Assembly: GCA_963931155.1 (NCBI GenBank)
Contig: OZ006978.1
Span: 1,550,001-1,614,000 of the forward strand
From: CALXVA01 sp944392465
Lineage (GTDB): Bacteria; Bacillota; Clostridia; TANB77; CAG-508
Length of the DNA: 64,000 bases
Direction of reading: 5' to 3'
How positions within the stretch are numbered: the first letter of the stretch is position 1; each line of letters opens with the position of its first letter. Shown here in pieces: positions 34,577 through 43,048 of this stretch. Both the position numbers and the translations under genes were made by a program. Below the pieces are notes generated by a model. It saw only the letters and a list, made by a program, of their open reading frames with translations, ran no database searches and was not told the DNA's origin.

Positions 34577-35029
34577 TTAGAACGCTGTGGCATCAGCCTT
34601 AAGCGTCAATGTGCGTGCGCTTGCCATTTCATCATGGATGCCAGAAGACTCATCAAGCCTGGTTTTGAGTGACTTCTTAGTCACCTTTTTGTCACCATTG
34701 AAGGACTTGATGAGAGACTCCAACTTCCTGATAGTGCCGGACGCCTTGCTTTCTTTGTGAATGATCAAATCGACGTAGTTGCCAATCTCGAGGCAACTGC
34801 CGAGCATAATCTGCTGGATCTTGCTGATGTCGGAGACCTTTTTAATGAAAGCGTTTGCGTCGGCGTAAGCAGACGGCAGGCACCGATTTTGGTTCCAATA
34901 CTCATAGATTTCGTGACGAGTGGCACTGTCGTCGAAGTCGAAGCTGATAGGGATAATCAAGTGGATGTTGGTAGTTGCCCCGTAGAAGCCAGACTTCGTG
35001 ATTGCCCTCAACTCGATACCGGATACCAT
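34577..35029 (-). CDS. Unknown protein, GC-richer island, paralogue B (150 aa)
   Basis: A 150-aa protein, MVSGIELRAITKSGFYGATT and onward, homologous to paralogue A over ~90 residues and with a Lys/Ser-rich C-terminal extension (~105-150). The start 35029 follows GATTGGAGG; the longer frame from 35059 runs through the leader. It uses CGG in-frame (AAT CGG TGC). The tandem arrangement, shared leader and divergence of coding sequence indicate an old duplication that moved or was acquired together. Confidence 0.7.
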   Translation of the reverse strand: MVSGIELRAITKSGFYGATTNIHLIIPISFDFDDSATRHEIYEYWNQNRCLPSAYADANAFIKKVSDISKIQQIMLGSCLEIGNYVDLIIHKESKASGTIRKLESLIKSFNGDKKVTKKSLKTRLDESSGIHDEMASARTLTLKADATAF

Positions 35030-35108
35030 TGATGCTCCTCCAATCGGATTGTGCCACACCCTTTGTGTAGCATAATATTATTATACCACAAATTTAAATT
35101 AAAGTAAA
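35030..35108 (-). promoter_or_regulatory. Promoter and structured leader of paralogue B
   Basis: Minus strand: TTTACT (35108-35103) and TATAAT (35085-35080), spacing 17, again preceded by GTGG. Hairpin GCTACAC aaagg GTGTGGC, then ATCCGATTGGAGG. Stem differences from paralogue A keep pairing (U-G to U-A, A-U to G-U), so the RNA fold is conserved. Confidence 0.78.
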
Positions 35109-35125
35109 CATAATGAAAATTGCAT

Positions 35126-36832
35126 CTATTTTACGGTGACACTTTGTTCATGAGTATATATAACCATTCCAGGTCTACTATTGGAAGGCTTTTTTACATA
35201 TTGTACATATGTGTAATCTACAGTAATATTATTAGATTGGTTTGCTTTACTATGTTCTTTGGCAATTTTGGCACATTTGTTAATAGTTTCTTGGCTTGGG
35301 ATTTTATTTTCTGTTTTTAATATTACATGACTTCCATGAAAGTCTTTAACATGTAGCCATATATCATCCTTTTTAGCAACTTTAGTAGTCAAGTAATCAT
35401 TTTGTTTATTGTTTTTGCCAACTAAAACAGTAAATCCATCTACAGTATATTTTAAAAAATCATGTAAAGTTTGATTTTCGGTAGAAGTTTTGTTTTTCTT
35501 AATTTTCTTAGATTTTTTAGATTTATCTTTTACAATTGAGGTATCCTGTAACTCTGTATAAATTCCATCTAAAGACAAAATACTATCTGCAGAGTTTATT
35601 TCATATATAATACTTTCTAGATAATTAATGTCAGCCTCAACAGATTTTTTTTGTATATCTACAAATTCTTTAGCATTTTTTAGTTTTTTATATTTTTTAA
35701 AAAACTTTTTAGCATTTTTAGAAGGAGTAATGCTTCCGTCTAATGGGATTATAATTAAATTGTTATCATCATAATAATTCTCAAGCTCAATACTGTTTTT
35801 ATTATGATCATCTATTCTATATAAATTATTAGTTATGAGCTCACCATATAATTTATATTTATCGGCTTCATTACATTCTTCTATTTTATCGTTTATTAAA
35901 ACTAATTTGGCGTTTAGTCTTTTTAATCTTACTAAAATTAATTTTAAAAGATAGTCTCTATATGTTGCAAATGCATTAATATTTTCTTTGTTTGTGTAAT
36001 AATCATCTAAGAAGTAATTTATTTCTAAAGGCATTTTCTTTTTGTTTTCATCAAAGATTAAAGAGTAGTCGTTTTCAAACTTCTTACAAAAAACGTTTTG
36101 AGTTTTGAATAAAACATTTTGAATATATGTATATAAAAAAGCTGAAGAACTTTCTTCTAATTCATCTTCAATGCATAAATCTCTTTCAAAAGAAAAAATT
36201 GATTTTTTACTAATGCCAGTAAAAGTAGAACTAATTATCTTAGCTAGACTCTTGGTATTTAGTTTGTGTGAATTGTTTTCTAGCACTCTATAAAATTCTT
36301 CTTTGTCTTGTATAGCAAATAAATCTAATTTGTCATCTTTAGGTAGTTCATATTTAGAACCAGCAAAAATATTTCTATATGACCCAGAATTAATAGAAAA
36401 ATGTTTTAAACTATCAATAATAATGTTGTCTTTGTCAGTTAATATAATGTTGCTATATTTTCCCATAAGTTCTATAATTAATTTTTTGGTAGAGAAATCT
36501 TTACTTTTGTTATAACCTTCAAATTCTATAAAAATAATTCTTTCTAAATTGTTTGTATATATATTAGTTATATGAGTGTTTTGAATGTATTTTCTTAGGG
36601 TCATACAAAAATTAGGTGCTTGGTTTGGATTTGGCTTTGCGTTTGTGGTTAAATTTGCCCTATAATACATTGAATTTGTATTTATATTTAAAGCAAATTT
36701 GTTACCATTAGAATAAACACCTAATATAATTTCATCAAAATTTGGTTCATATATTTTATCAACTTTGCCATTCAGCATGATATCTTTTATTTCTTGTACT
36801 ATTGAATAATTTACTAATCCATCATAAGCCAT
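35126..36832 (-). CDS. rqcH: Rqc2/RqcH ribosome quality control protein (NFACT family)
   Basis: A 568-aa NFACT protein (fibronectin-binding-A type). N-terminal NFACT-N (MAYDGLVNYSIVQEIKDIML), coiled-coil middle (~290-420) and C-terminal NFACT-R domain with DIWLHVKDFHGSHVILKT. RqcH binds stalled 50S-peptidyl-tRNA and adds C-terminal alanine tails for degradation. The start at 36832 is chosen over 36901 because AAAGGATGA precedes MAYDG and the family begins there. Given the unusual CGG usage in this genome, an active stalled-ribosome pathway is worth noting. Confidence 0.92.
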   Translation of the reverse strand: MAYDGLVNYSIVQEIKDIMLNGKVDKIYEPNFDEIILGVYSNGNKFALNINTNSMYYRANLTTNAKPNPNQAPNFCMTLRKYIQNTHITNIYTNNLERIIFIEFEGYNKSKDFSTKKLIIELMGKYSNIILTDKDNIIIDSLKHFSINSGSYRNIFAGSKYELPKDDKLDLFAIQDKEEFYRVLENNSHKLNTKSLAKIISSTFTGISKKSIFSFERDLCIEDELEESSSAFLYTYIQNVLFKTQNVFCKKFENDYSLIFDENKKKMPLEINYFLDDYYTNKENINAFATYRDYLLKLILVRLKRLNAKLVLINDKIEECNEADKYKLYGELITNNLYRIDDHNKNSIELENYYDDNNLIIIPLDGSITPSKNAKKFFKKYKKLKNAKEFVDIQKKSVEADINYLESIIYEINSADSILSLDGIYTELQDTSIVKDKSKKSKKIKKNKTSTENQTLHDFLKYTVDGFTVLVGKNNKQNDYLTTKVAKKDDIWLHVKDFHGSHVILKTENKIPSQETINKCAKIAKEHSKANQSNNITVDYTYVQYVKKPSNSRPGMVIYTHEQSVTVK

Positions 36833-36927
36833 TTTATACGTCATCCTTTGCATATTATTTTGTTTTCTTAAAAAACATAAGCAATGACAATATCTTAGCA
36901 CATTTTTAAGAAAATATCAAATTACTA

Positions 36928-36956
36928 TTGACTTAAAAAAATTGCTGACATATAAT
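36928..36956 (+). promoter_or_regulatory. Promoter of sigH
   Basis: TTGACT (36928-36933) and TATAAT (36951-36956) with 17-bp spacing, upstream of the sigma factor gene and diverging from rqcH. Confidence 0.7.
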
Positions 36957-36994
36957 TAAGCACATAGGAAACTTCGGGAGGTATCTTTATAAAT

Positions 36995-37648
36995 ATGGAA
37001 AATGCAAATGTTTTTTACTCAGAAAAAAATAAAGATTATGACAAAATGAATGATGAAGATTTAATCGAAGTTATTAAATCAGGAGATACATCTGCTTTAA
37101 ATATTCTTCTTAACAGGTACAAAGAATTAGTAAATATTAAAGTAAGTAAGTACTTTATAGTAGGAGCAGAAAAGGATGACATTGTACAAGAAGGGTTAAT
37201 TGGTTTGTTTAAGGCTGTTAAAAGTTATAAAGCAGATATGAAATCTAGTTTTAAAAGTTTTGCTAATATGTGTATAGAAAGACAACTTATAACAGCTATC
37301 AAGAGTTCAAACAGACAAAAACATATGCCACTTAATTCATATTTATCTTTAAACATATCTGCATATGATGAACAAGAAAGCAATAGTGATGCAACATTAA
37401 TAGATATATTTAATTCTAATTCAATTGAAGATCCACTAGATACAATAACCAAAAAAGAATATTATAAAAATCTAGAAGAAACAATTGAAAGATCTTTAAG
37501 TGAATTTGAAAAAAAAGTATTAAATAGATATATAAATGGTGAGAGTTATGTTCAAATAGCAGAAAAATTAGATGCCCCAGTTAAATCAATAGATAATGCG
37601 ATTCAACGTATACGTAAGAAAGCAATAAAAGGTCTAGACCAGCAATAA
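36995..37648 (+). CDS. sigH: RNA polymerase sigma-H factor
   Basis: A 217-aa sigma-70 family factor: region 2 (LLNRYKELVNIKVSKYFIVG, DIVQEGLIGLFKAVKSY) and region 4 (EFEKKVLNRYINGESYVQIA, SIDNAIQRIRKKA). Length and sequence fit SigH (Spo0H), which starts sporulation gene expression and is consistent with the cotJ operon. GGGAGG lies 13 nt before ATG 36995. tRNA-Thr follows by 5 nt. Confidence 0.92.
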   Translation: MENANVFYSEKNKDYDKMNDEDLIEVIKSGDTSALNILLNRYKELVNIKVSKYFIVGAEKDDIVQEGLIGLFKAVKSYKADMKSSFKSFANMCIERQLITAIKSSNRQKHMPLNSYLSLNISAYDEQESNSDATLIDIFNSNSIEDPLDTITKKEYYKNLEETIERSLSEFEKKVLNRYINGESYVQIAEKLDAPVKSIDNAIQRIRKKAIKGLDQQ

Positions 37649-37653
37649 GAAGT

Positions 37654-37729
37654 GCTTCTATAGCTCAGTAGGTAGAGCACAGCCATGGTAAGGCTGGGGT
37701 CGACAGTTCGATTCTGTCTGGAAGCTCCA
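37654..37729 (+). tRNA. tRNA-Thr (anticodon GGU)
   Basis: The acceptor stem GCTTCTA pairs with TGGAAGC, discriminator T and encoded CCA. D-arm AGCTCAGTAGGTAGAGC, anticodon arm CAGCC-ATGGTAA-GGCTG with GGU, T-arm GACAGTTCGATTCTGTC. 76 nt including CCA. It lies so close to sigH that it may be on the same transcript. Confidence 0.97.
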
Positions 37730-37734
37730 AAATC

Positions 37735-37795
37735 TGAGAGTTCGTAATATACATAGTGGCATGTTTAATTATAATGCCAAATATTAGAACTCTCA
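37735..37795 (+). terminator. Long hairpin after tRNA-Thr
   Basis: TGAGAGTTC-TAATAT at one end pairs with ATATTA-GAACTCTCA at the other, with an inner TGGCAT/ATGCCA hairpin. The 61-nt structure is followed by TTTCTG and probably ends the sigH-tRNA transcript. Confidence 0.7.
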
Positions 37796-37857
37796 TTTCT
37801 GCTGAAATTATGCATATATTTATATTATTTAAAATTTAATAATTAAAGGGGAGAAAA

Positions 37858-39003
37858 ATGGAAAAAATTAAACAAAAGTTAAAAAGTAAAGTCAATGATA
37901 GGACAGCAGCTTTTTCAATTGTTCTTGTAATAATTATTACTTGGGTAGTTGTATTTGGTATTGTACAAGTTGTTGGCTACAACAATTATGTAAAAGCTAG
38001 TTCAACATTAAATTTGGCAAATAATAGTAGTGATGAAGAAGCTAAAGAAATAATAAAGCAAGCAAAAAAAGAAAGTAAGATAGATGAAAAGCAAGCAAAA
38101 AAAGAAAATGAAAAAGAATTCGAAAAATTAAAAAAAGAAAAGAAAATAGATACATCAGCAATAAATAAATACTATATTAAAGTTAATTATGGGGCACAAG
38201 TAGTTACAGTATATAAACAAGATTCAAATGGAGATTATACTGTACCAGTAAGAGCAATGGCATGTTCAACAGGAACTTACACACCAACATCAGGAGTTTA
38301 TAGAACATTAGGAAAAGGCAACTGGTGGCCTTTAATGGGAGATGTATATGGCCAATATTCAACATGGATTTGTGGAGATATTTTGTTTCATTCAGTACCA
38401 TATCTAACAAAAGGAGATAAATCTTCGTTAGAGTATTGGGCATATGATCAATTAGGTCAAAGGGTTTCAATGGGATGTGTGCGTTTAACTACAGCAGATG
38501 CATTGTGGATATATAATAATTGTCCTGTGGGTACACAAGTTGAGTTTTATGCAAGTTCAAACCCTGGACCTCTTGGAAAGCCATCGACAAGAAAAATTTC
38601 GAGTGCGCCTAATAATGTAAGAGGTTGGGATCCAACTGATCCAGATTCAAATAATCCATGGCCAAAATATTTAAAAGAACAAGCTAAAAAAGAAGAAGAA
38701 AAGAAAAACGATAAAGAGGAAAACAAAAAGCCAAACAAAGATGATAATAAGAAACCAAGCAAACCAAGTAGTCAAGGTAAACCAACTAAACCAAGTGAAG
38801 AAGAAGAAGATAAAGAAGAACAACCTGCTATAAAGCCAGATGAAGAAGAAAAGCCAGATGAAGAAGAAAAGCCAGATGAAGAAGAAAAGCCAGATGAACC
38901 AGAAGAAGAACCTTCTACAGGAGAAGAAAATGGCGGAGAACAAGATGAAGAAAATGAAAATGTAATAACAGATAATACAATTAGTGATAATACAATAATT
39001 TAA
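37858..39003 (+). CDS. L,D-transpeptidase (YkuD) with acidic repeat tail
   Basis: A 381-aa exported cell-wall cross-linking enzyme. One N-terminal membrane segment (~20-42), a Lys/Glu coiled region (~55-100) and a YkuD domain (~105-235) with the catalytic HSVPY...SMGCVRLTTADALW signature. The C-terminal ~130 residues are low complexity: Lys/Glu/Pro-rich then tandem KPDEEE repeats (38830-38895), probably a wall-spanning segment. GGGGAG precedes the ATG. Confidence 0.92.
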   Translation: MEKIKQKLKSKVNDRTAAFSIVLVIIITWVVVFGIVQVVGYNNYVKASSTLNLANNSSDEEAKEIIKQAKKESKIDEKQAKKENEKEFEKLKKEKKIDTSAINKYYIKVNYGAQVVTVYKQDSNGDYTVPVRAMACSTGTYTPTSGVYRTLGKGNWWPLMGDVYGQYSTWICGDILFHSVPYLTKGDKSSLEYWAYDQLGQRVSMGCVRLTTADALWIYNNCPVGTQVEFYASSNPGPLGKPSTRKISSAPNNVRGWDPTDPDSNNPWPKYLKEQAKKEEEKKNDKEENKKPNKDDNKKPSKPSSQGKPTKPSEEEEDKEEQPAIKPDEEEKPDEEEKPDEEEKPDEPEEEPSTGEENGGEQDEENENVITDNTISDNTII

Positions 39004-39024
39004 AAGAAAGGCATGATGAAATAA

Positions 39025-40116
39025 ATGAAAATAGGAATAGTAGGTTTGCCTAATGTAGGTAAAAGTACATTATTTAATGCAATAACAAATGCTGGTGCCG
39101 AATGTGCAAATTATCCTTTTTGTACAATTGAACCCAATGTAGGAATAGTTCCAGTGCCAGATGAGAGATTAGATGTTCTTACAAAAATGTATAATGCAAA
39201 AAAAACAACTCATGCTGTAATAGAGTTTGTAGATATAGCGGGATTAGTAAAAGGAGCTAGTAAAGGAGAAGGGTTAGGAAATAAATTTTTATCTCATATT
39301 AGAGAAGTAGATAGTATAGTTGAAGTAGTTAGATGTTTTGAAGATCCAAATATTGTACATGTAGATGGAAGTATAGAGCCTAAAAGAGATATTGAAACAA
39401 TTAATTTAGAATTAATTTTTGCAGATTTAGAAACAATAGAAAAAAGAATAGAGAATGTGAAAAAGAAATTAAAAGCAGATAAGAAATATGCACAAGAATT
39501 AGAATTATTACAAAAAATAAAAGCAACTTTAGAATCAGGCAAATCTGCAAGAACAATGGAGTTTAGTGAAGAAGAACAAGAAATATTAAAGGATGTATAT
39601 TTACTTACAATAAAACCAATATTATATATAGCAAATGTATCAGAAGAGCAATTAGAAAATCCTTTTGATGATAAATATGTAGACCAAGTGGTCGAATATG
39701 CAAAGGGTGAAAATGCTGAAGTAATTCCTTTATGTGTAAAAATAGAAGAGGAACTTGCCAGTCTAGATGGAGAAGATAAAAAGGAAATGTTAGAAGCATT
39801 AGGTTTAAAAGAATCAGGTCTGGATAAAGTTATAAAAGCAAGTTATAATTTACTAGGACTTATGTCGTATTTGACTGCTGGAGAGCCAGAAGTAAGGGCT
39901 TGGACAATAAAGAAAGGCACTAAAGCACCTGAGGCTGCAGGGAAAATACATAGTGACATGGAAAGAGGATTTATAAGAGCTGAGATAGTATCTTATAATG
40001 ATTTAGTCCGAGAAGGAAGTATGAATGCTGTAAAAGAAAAAGGATTGTTGCGTTCAGAAGGAAAAGATTATATAATGCAAGAAGGCGATATTGTACTGTT
40101 TAGATTTAATGTATAA
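39025..40116 (+). CDS. ychF: Redox-regulated ATPase YchF (Obg family)
   Basis: A 363-aa P-loop ATPase of normal length. GLPNVGKSTLFNAITNAGAE at the N-terminus, DIAGLVKGASKGEGLGNKFL (switch II), an all-helical insertion (~125-200) and a C-terminal TGS domain (GLMSYLTAGEPEVRAWTI). Binds ribosomes and ATP. AAGGCATGATG precedes ATG 39025. Confidence 0.96.
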   Translation: MKIGIVGLPNVGKSTLFNAITNAGAECANYPFCTIEPNVGIVPVPDERLDVLTKMYNAKKTTHAVIEFVDIAGLVKGASKGEGLGNKFLSHIREVDSIVEVVRCFEDPNIVHVDGSIEPKRDIETINLELIFADLETIEKRIENVKKKLKADKKYAQELELLQKIKATLESGKSARTMEFSEEEQEILKDVYLLTIKPILYIANVSEEQLENPFDDKYVDQVVEYAKGENAEVIPLCVKIEEELASLDGEDKKEMLEALGLKESGLDKVIKASYNLLGLMSYLTAGEPEVRAWTIKKGTKAPEAAGKIHSDMERGFIRAEIVSYNDLVREGSMNAVKEKGLLRSEGKDYIMQEGDIVLFRFNV

Positions 40117-40300
40117 GCCAAAGTAAACATAAAAATATTATTTTGCAACATAAAAATAACAAAAAAATTTTTGAAAACCTTGACGAATTATTTAAAAAAG
40201 AGTAAAATATTATTGTAGGGATTTATTATTGGATGAATAAAAATGTTGAAAATAATAAATAATATTAGAGAGATATCCAAAGAAGAAGGAGAGGAAAGAT

Positions 40301-40690
40301 ATGTTCAAATTAAAAAATGTAGTAGTATTTTTAGTAATTTTATTCTTATTAGCAGGTATTACATTGCAAGTTAAAGCTAGTGATACAACAATTGACTTAG
40401 ATAATTTATTAACAACATCAAATACAACAGGTACAAATACAATAGGAACTATAAATACAATAGGAACAGGTAATACAGTAAATACAATTGATACAGAAAA
40501 CACAGTAAATACAACGAGTAGTGGTTCAATAATTCAACCGGAAGATGAGAAGGATACTGAAGATAGTTCAGAGAACGATCTTCCTCAAACAGGTGTAACT
40601 GAAGATATTACTGTAATGTTCTTTATTGTGGTATGTGGTATAGCTGCTATATATGCATATAAAAAGATAAGAGATTACCAAAGACTTTAA
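40301..40690 (+). CDS. Small sortase-anchored protein (LPQTG signal)
   Basis: A 129-aa exported protein: signal peptide (1-27, ending VKA), an Asn/Thr/Gly repeat region (NTIGTINTIGTGNTVNTIDT) and a sorting signal LPQTG, hydrophobic segment and YKKIRDYQRL tail. It is convergent with a class D-like sortase across a shared terminator. AAGGAGAGGA precedes the ATG. Its short repeated middle looks like a spacer, so its role may be structural. Confidence 0.82.
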   Translation: MFKLKNVVVFLVILFLLAGITLQVKASDTTIDLDNLLTTSNTTGTNTIGTINTIGTGNTVNTIDTENTVNTTSSGSIIQPEDEKDTEDSSENDLPQTGVTEDITVMFFIVVCGIAAIYAYKKIRDYQRL

Positions 40691-40727
40691 TACTATACAG
40701 AGTTTTATAAAGAATATGTTAAAATAT

Positions 40728-40759
40728 AAGAAATACCTTATAGCTAAGGTATTTCTTTT
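40728..40759. terminator. Bidirectional terminator between LPQTG protein and sortase
   Basis: AAGAAATACCTTA tagc TAAGGTATTTCTT, a perfect 13-bp stem with T-runs on both strands. It overlaps the end of the sortase gene. Confidence 0.85.
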
Positions 40760-41379
40760 GCGTGCAAAATTAATCTTTTTCCATTAACATTATTACATGT
40801 AACCAATGTAACAATTTTGTGACCATTGGTATTTTGAAATGTACAAGAAGTATCATTAGAATTAATTTCGTATATATCATAAATAGAATAATTAGTAGAA
40901 TTACCATCTAAATCATATATCGTAATTTTATCATTTAAATTCAATTCATTTAATCTACTAAAAAAATTATAATCTACATAATTATGACCAGCAATACATA
41001 AATTACCAATTTCATTTGGCATTGGTCCAGCAAATCTACAAACAGAGATGTCTAATAACTCATTATTGCAAATTGATAAAATGGAATAGTTCAAATCGAT
41101 TTTATCAATTTGAATAATACCAATGACAAATGGATTGTTAGAAGTGGAATTGATGGTTGTATTTTTTTTGTTAGAATATAAAGTAGATATCGAATACGAA
41201 TTGTTTAATTTCTTAGATAATTTTTCATTATTATAATTATCGTATAAATTATTTAATAATACAATGGATAGAATTATTGTAACAATAAGAAAAATGATAA
41301 AAATCATTTTGTATTTTTTCTTATCTTTGTTTAATGCTTTTTCTGTTTCATCATTTTTGAAAAAAATAATTTGATTCAT
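40744..41379 (-). CDS. Sortase, class D-like
   Basis: A 211-aa sortase: basic N-terminus, one membrane segment (~25-45), then FVIGIIQIDKIDLNYSIL, catalytic His in CIAGHNYVDYNFFSRL (~130), Cys in VTLVTCNN (~193) and Arg in GKRLILHAKE (~201). The shorter domain and the TLVTC context fit class D or E rather than class B. It probably attaches the LPQTG protein encoded opposite. Confidence 0.87.
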   Translation of the reverse strand: MNQIIFFKNDETEKALNKDKKKYKMIFIIFLIVTIILSIVLLNNLYDNYNNEKLSKKLNNSYSISTLYSNKKNTTINSTSNNPFVIGIIQIDKIDLNYSILSICNNELLDISVCRFAGPMPNEIGNLCIAGHNYVDYNFFSRLNELNLNDKITIYDLDGNSTNYSIYDIYEINSNDTSCTFQNTNGHKIVTLVTCNNVNGKRLILHAKEIP

Positions 41380-41468
41380 ATAAGAACTCCTTTTTATTAG
41401 TATAGTTCAAATCAAAAAAAATATTATTACAAAATTTATTAAAAATTTTAAATCAAATCGATTTGTGT

Positions 41469-41530
41469 GGACAAGCCTGTCCCTAAAAGTGACAAAGATG
41501 GCACAAAAGAGCCTGTCCCCAAAAGTGACA
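41469..41530. repeat. GGGACAGG-type repeat upstream of pyrH
   Basis: Reverse orientation: CCTGTCCCTAAAAGTGACA ... GGCACAAAAGAG CCTGTCCCCAAAAGTGACA. Two direct units, as in the other copies. Confidence 0.8.
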
Positions 41531-41619
41531 AAAAAATTTTAAAAAAATAGTGCAAAAAAAATTGAAATTATGATAGAATATGTAGCAGTATAAAATAAAT
41601 TGTAAGGAGTGTGTTTAAG

Positions 41620-42325
41620 GTGCCTGAAAACAAGTATAAGAGAATACTTTTAAAATTAAGTGGAGAAGCTTTAGCGGGAGATAACAAAGTAGGAATTGAT
41701 CAAGAAACTGTAGATAAAATTTGTGAACAGATAAAAGAACTAGTTAAGATGAAAACTGAAGTAGCTATAGTTGTAGGTGGAGGTAATTTCTGGAGAGGTG
41801 CTGATAAAAATATGGAAAGAACAACATCTGATTATATGGGAATGCTTGCAACAACAATGAATGGTTTGGCTTTACAAAATGCCCTAGAGGAAAAAGGAGT
41901 TTATACAAGATTACAAACTGCTATAGAAATGAGAGAAGTTGCAGAGCCATATATTAAAAGAAGAGCTGTAAGGCACTTAGAAAAAGGTAGAGTTGTAATT
42001 TTTGGTTGTGGAACAGGTAATCCATATTTTACAACAGATACAGCAGCAGCTCTAAGAGCAGCAGAAATTGATGCAGAGGTTATATTGGTTGGCAAAACTA
42101 TTGATCGGAGTTTATTCTGCAGATCCTAAAACAGATAAAAATGCTGTAAAATTTGATGAAATTTCTTATTTAGATATTTTAAGCGATAATTTAAAAGTTA
42201 TGGATGCAACAGCAATATCTTTATGTAGAGATAATAATATTAAATTAATAGTATTTGAAATTGCAAAACCTGATAATATTATAAAAATAGTTAAGGGTGA
42301 AAAAATAGGTACTTTAATCAAATAA
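41620..42325 (+). CDS. pyrH: UMP kinase (with +1 CGG frameshift)
   Basis: The essential UMP kinase, 234 aa if one nucleotide is skipped, the normal length. YKRILLKLSGEALAG at the start, VVGGGNFWRG, DYMGMLATTMNGLALQ and FGCGTGNPYFTTDTAAALRA are intact. The zero frame ends at 42129 after ACT ATT GAT CGG AGT. Skipping the C restores T-I-D-G-V-Y-S-A-D-P and the remaining ~68 residues, so the family motif fixes the site exactly. The start GTG 41620 is chosen for AAGGAG 10 nt upstream; GTG 41611 is too close. First gene of the pyrH-frr-uppS-cdsA block. Confidence 0.92.
42106..42108 (+). other. CGG +1 frameshift site in pyrH
   Basis: Zero frame ATT GAT CGG AGT TTA TTC. Omitting the C gives GAT GGA GTT TAT TCT GCA GAT CC (D-G-V-Y-S-A-D-P), the invariant UMP kinase motif. 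Confidence 0.88.
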
Positions 42326-42400
42326 ATCAAAAGATAAAATGAAAAGATATATGTATTTGTACTTTTCATAAGTTAAAATAAAAGAATAAATAAAAAGAAA

Positions 42401-42439
42401 GGAGAGTACAAGTAATTAGCTTGTACGAAAAAAATTATG
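42401..42439 (+). promoter_or_regulatory. Ribosome binding site separated from frr start by a hairpin
   Basis: AAAGGAG near 42398-42404 is over 30 nt from ATG 42437. Between them GTACAAG (42406-42412) and CTTGTAC (42420-42426) form a perfect 7-bp stem that would bring the two close. No other ribosome binding site is visible. Confidence 0.55.
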
Positions 42440-42985
42440 GATTTTAATAAATATGAAGAAAAAATGACAAAAACAATAAATGTATATGAGGAAAATTTAG
42501 CAGAAATAAGGGCTGGTAGAGCTAATCCTGCAATATTGAATAAAATTACAATAGATTATTATGGTACACCAACACCAATTAACCAAGTTGCAGGCGTTTC
42601 AGTTCCAGAAGCTAGAATGATAGTTATTCAACCTTGGGATGCTAGTGTTTTAAAAGAAATCGAAAAAGAAATATTAAAATCGGATATTGGAATCAATCCA
42701 AATAATGATGGTAAAGTTATAAGACTTGTTTTTCCAGAATTAAATGAGGAAAGAAGAAAAGAAATAGTAAAAGATATAAAAAAGATGGCTGAAGAAGCTA
42801 GAGTAGCTATTAGAAGTATAAGAAGAGATGCAATAGATGACGCTAAAGCTATGCAAAAAAATTCTGAAATTACAGAGGACGAATTAAAATCTGCTGAAGA
42901 TAATATTCAAAAATTAACAGATAAATATGTTACTGAAATAGATAATATTTTAGATAAAAAAGAAAAAGAAATAATGAGTGTTTAG
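42437..42985 (+). CDS. frr: Ribosome recycling factor
   Basis: A 182-aa recycling factor of usual length: ETKI-type helix NVYEENLAEIRAGRANPAIL, YYGTPTPINQVAGVSVPEAR, and a C-terminal three-helix bundle (RDAIDDAKAMQKNSEITEDE). It splits post-termination 70S with EF-G. It is translated from an AUG that is separated from its Shine-Dalgarno by a hairpin. Confidence 0.97.
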   Translation: MDFNKYEEKMTKTINVYEENLAEIRAGRANPAILNKITIDYYGTPTPINQVAGVSVPEARMIVIQPWDASVLKEIEKEILKSDIGINPNNDGKVIRLVFPELNEERRKEIVKDIKKMAEEARVAIRSIRRDAIDDAKAMQKNSEITEDELKSAEDNIQKLTDKYVTEIDNILDKKEKEIMSV

Positions 42986-42992
42986 AATATTA

Positions 42993-43048
42993 GGAAAGGA
43001 GCATGTGATATATTTAGTGTATTAAATATATCATACACGAATAAAATG
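42993..43048 (+). promoter_or_regulatory. Ribosome binding site separated from uppS start by a hairpin
   Basis: GGAAAGGAGC (42993-43001) is followed by a perfect 10-bp stem TGATATATTT (43006-43015) / AAATATATCA (43024-43033) and then ATG 43046. It has the same arrangement as the preceding gene frr. Confidence 0.6.

Noticed and set aside
38671..38943. Phe-rich minus-strand ORF
   Set aside because: Shadow of the Glu/Lys/Pro repeat tail of the L,D-transpeptidase.
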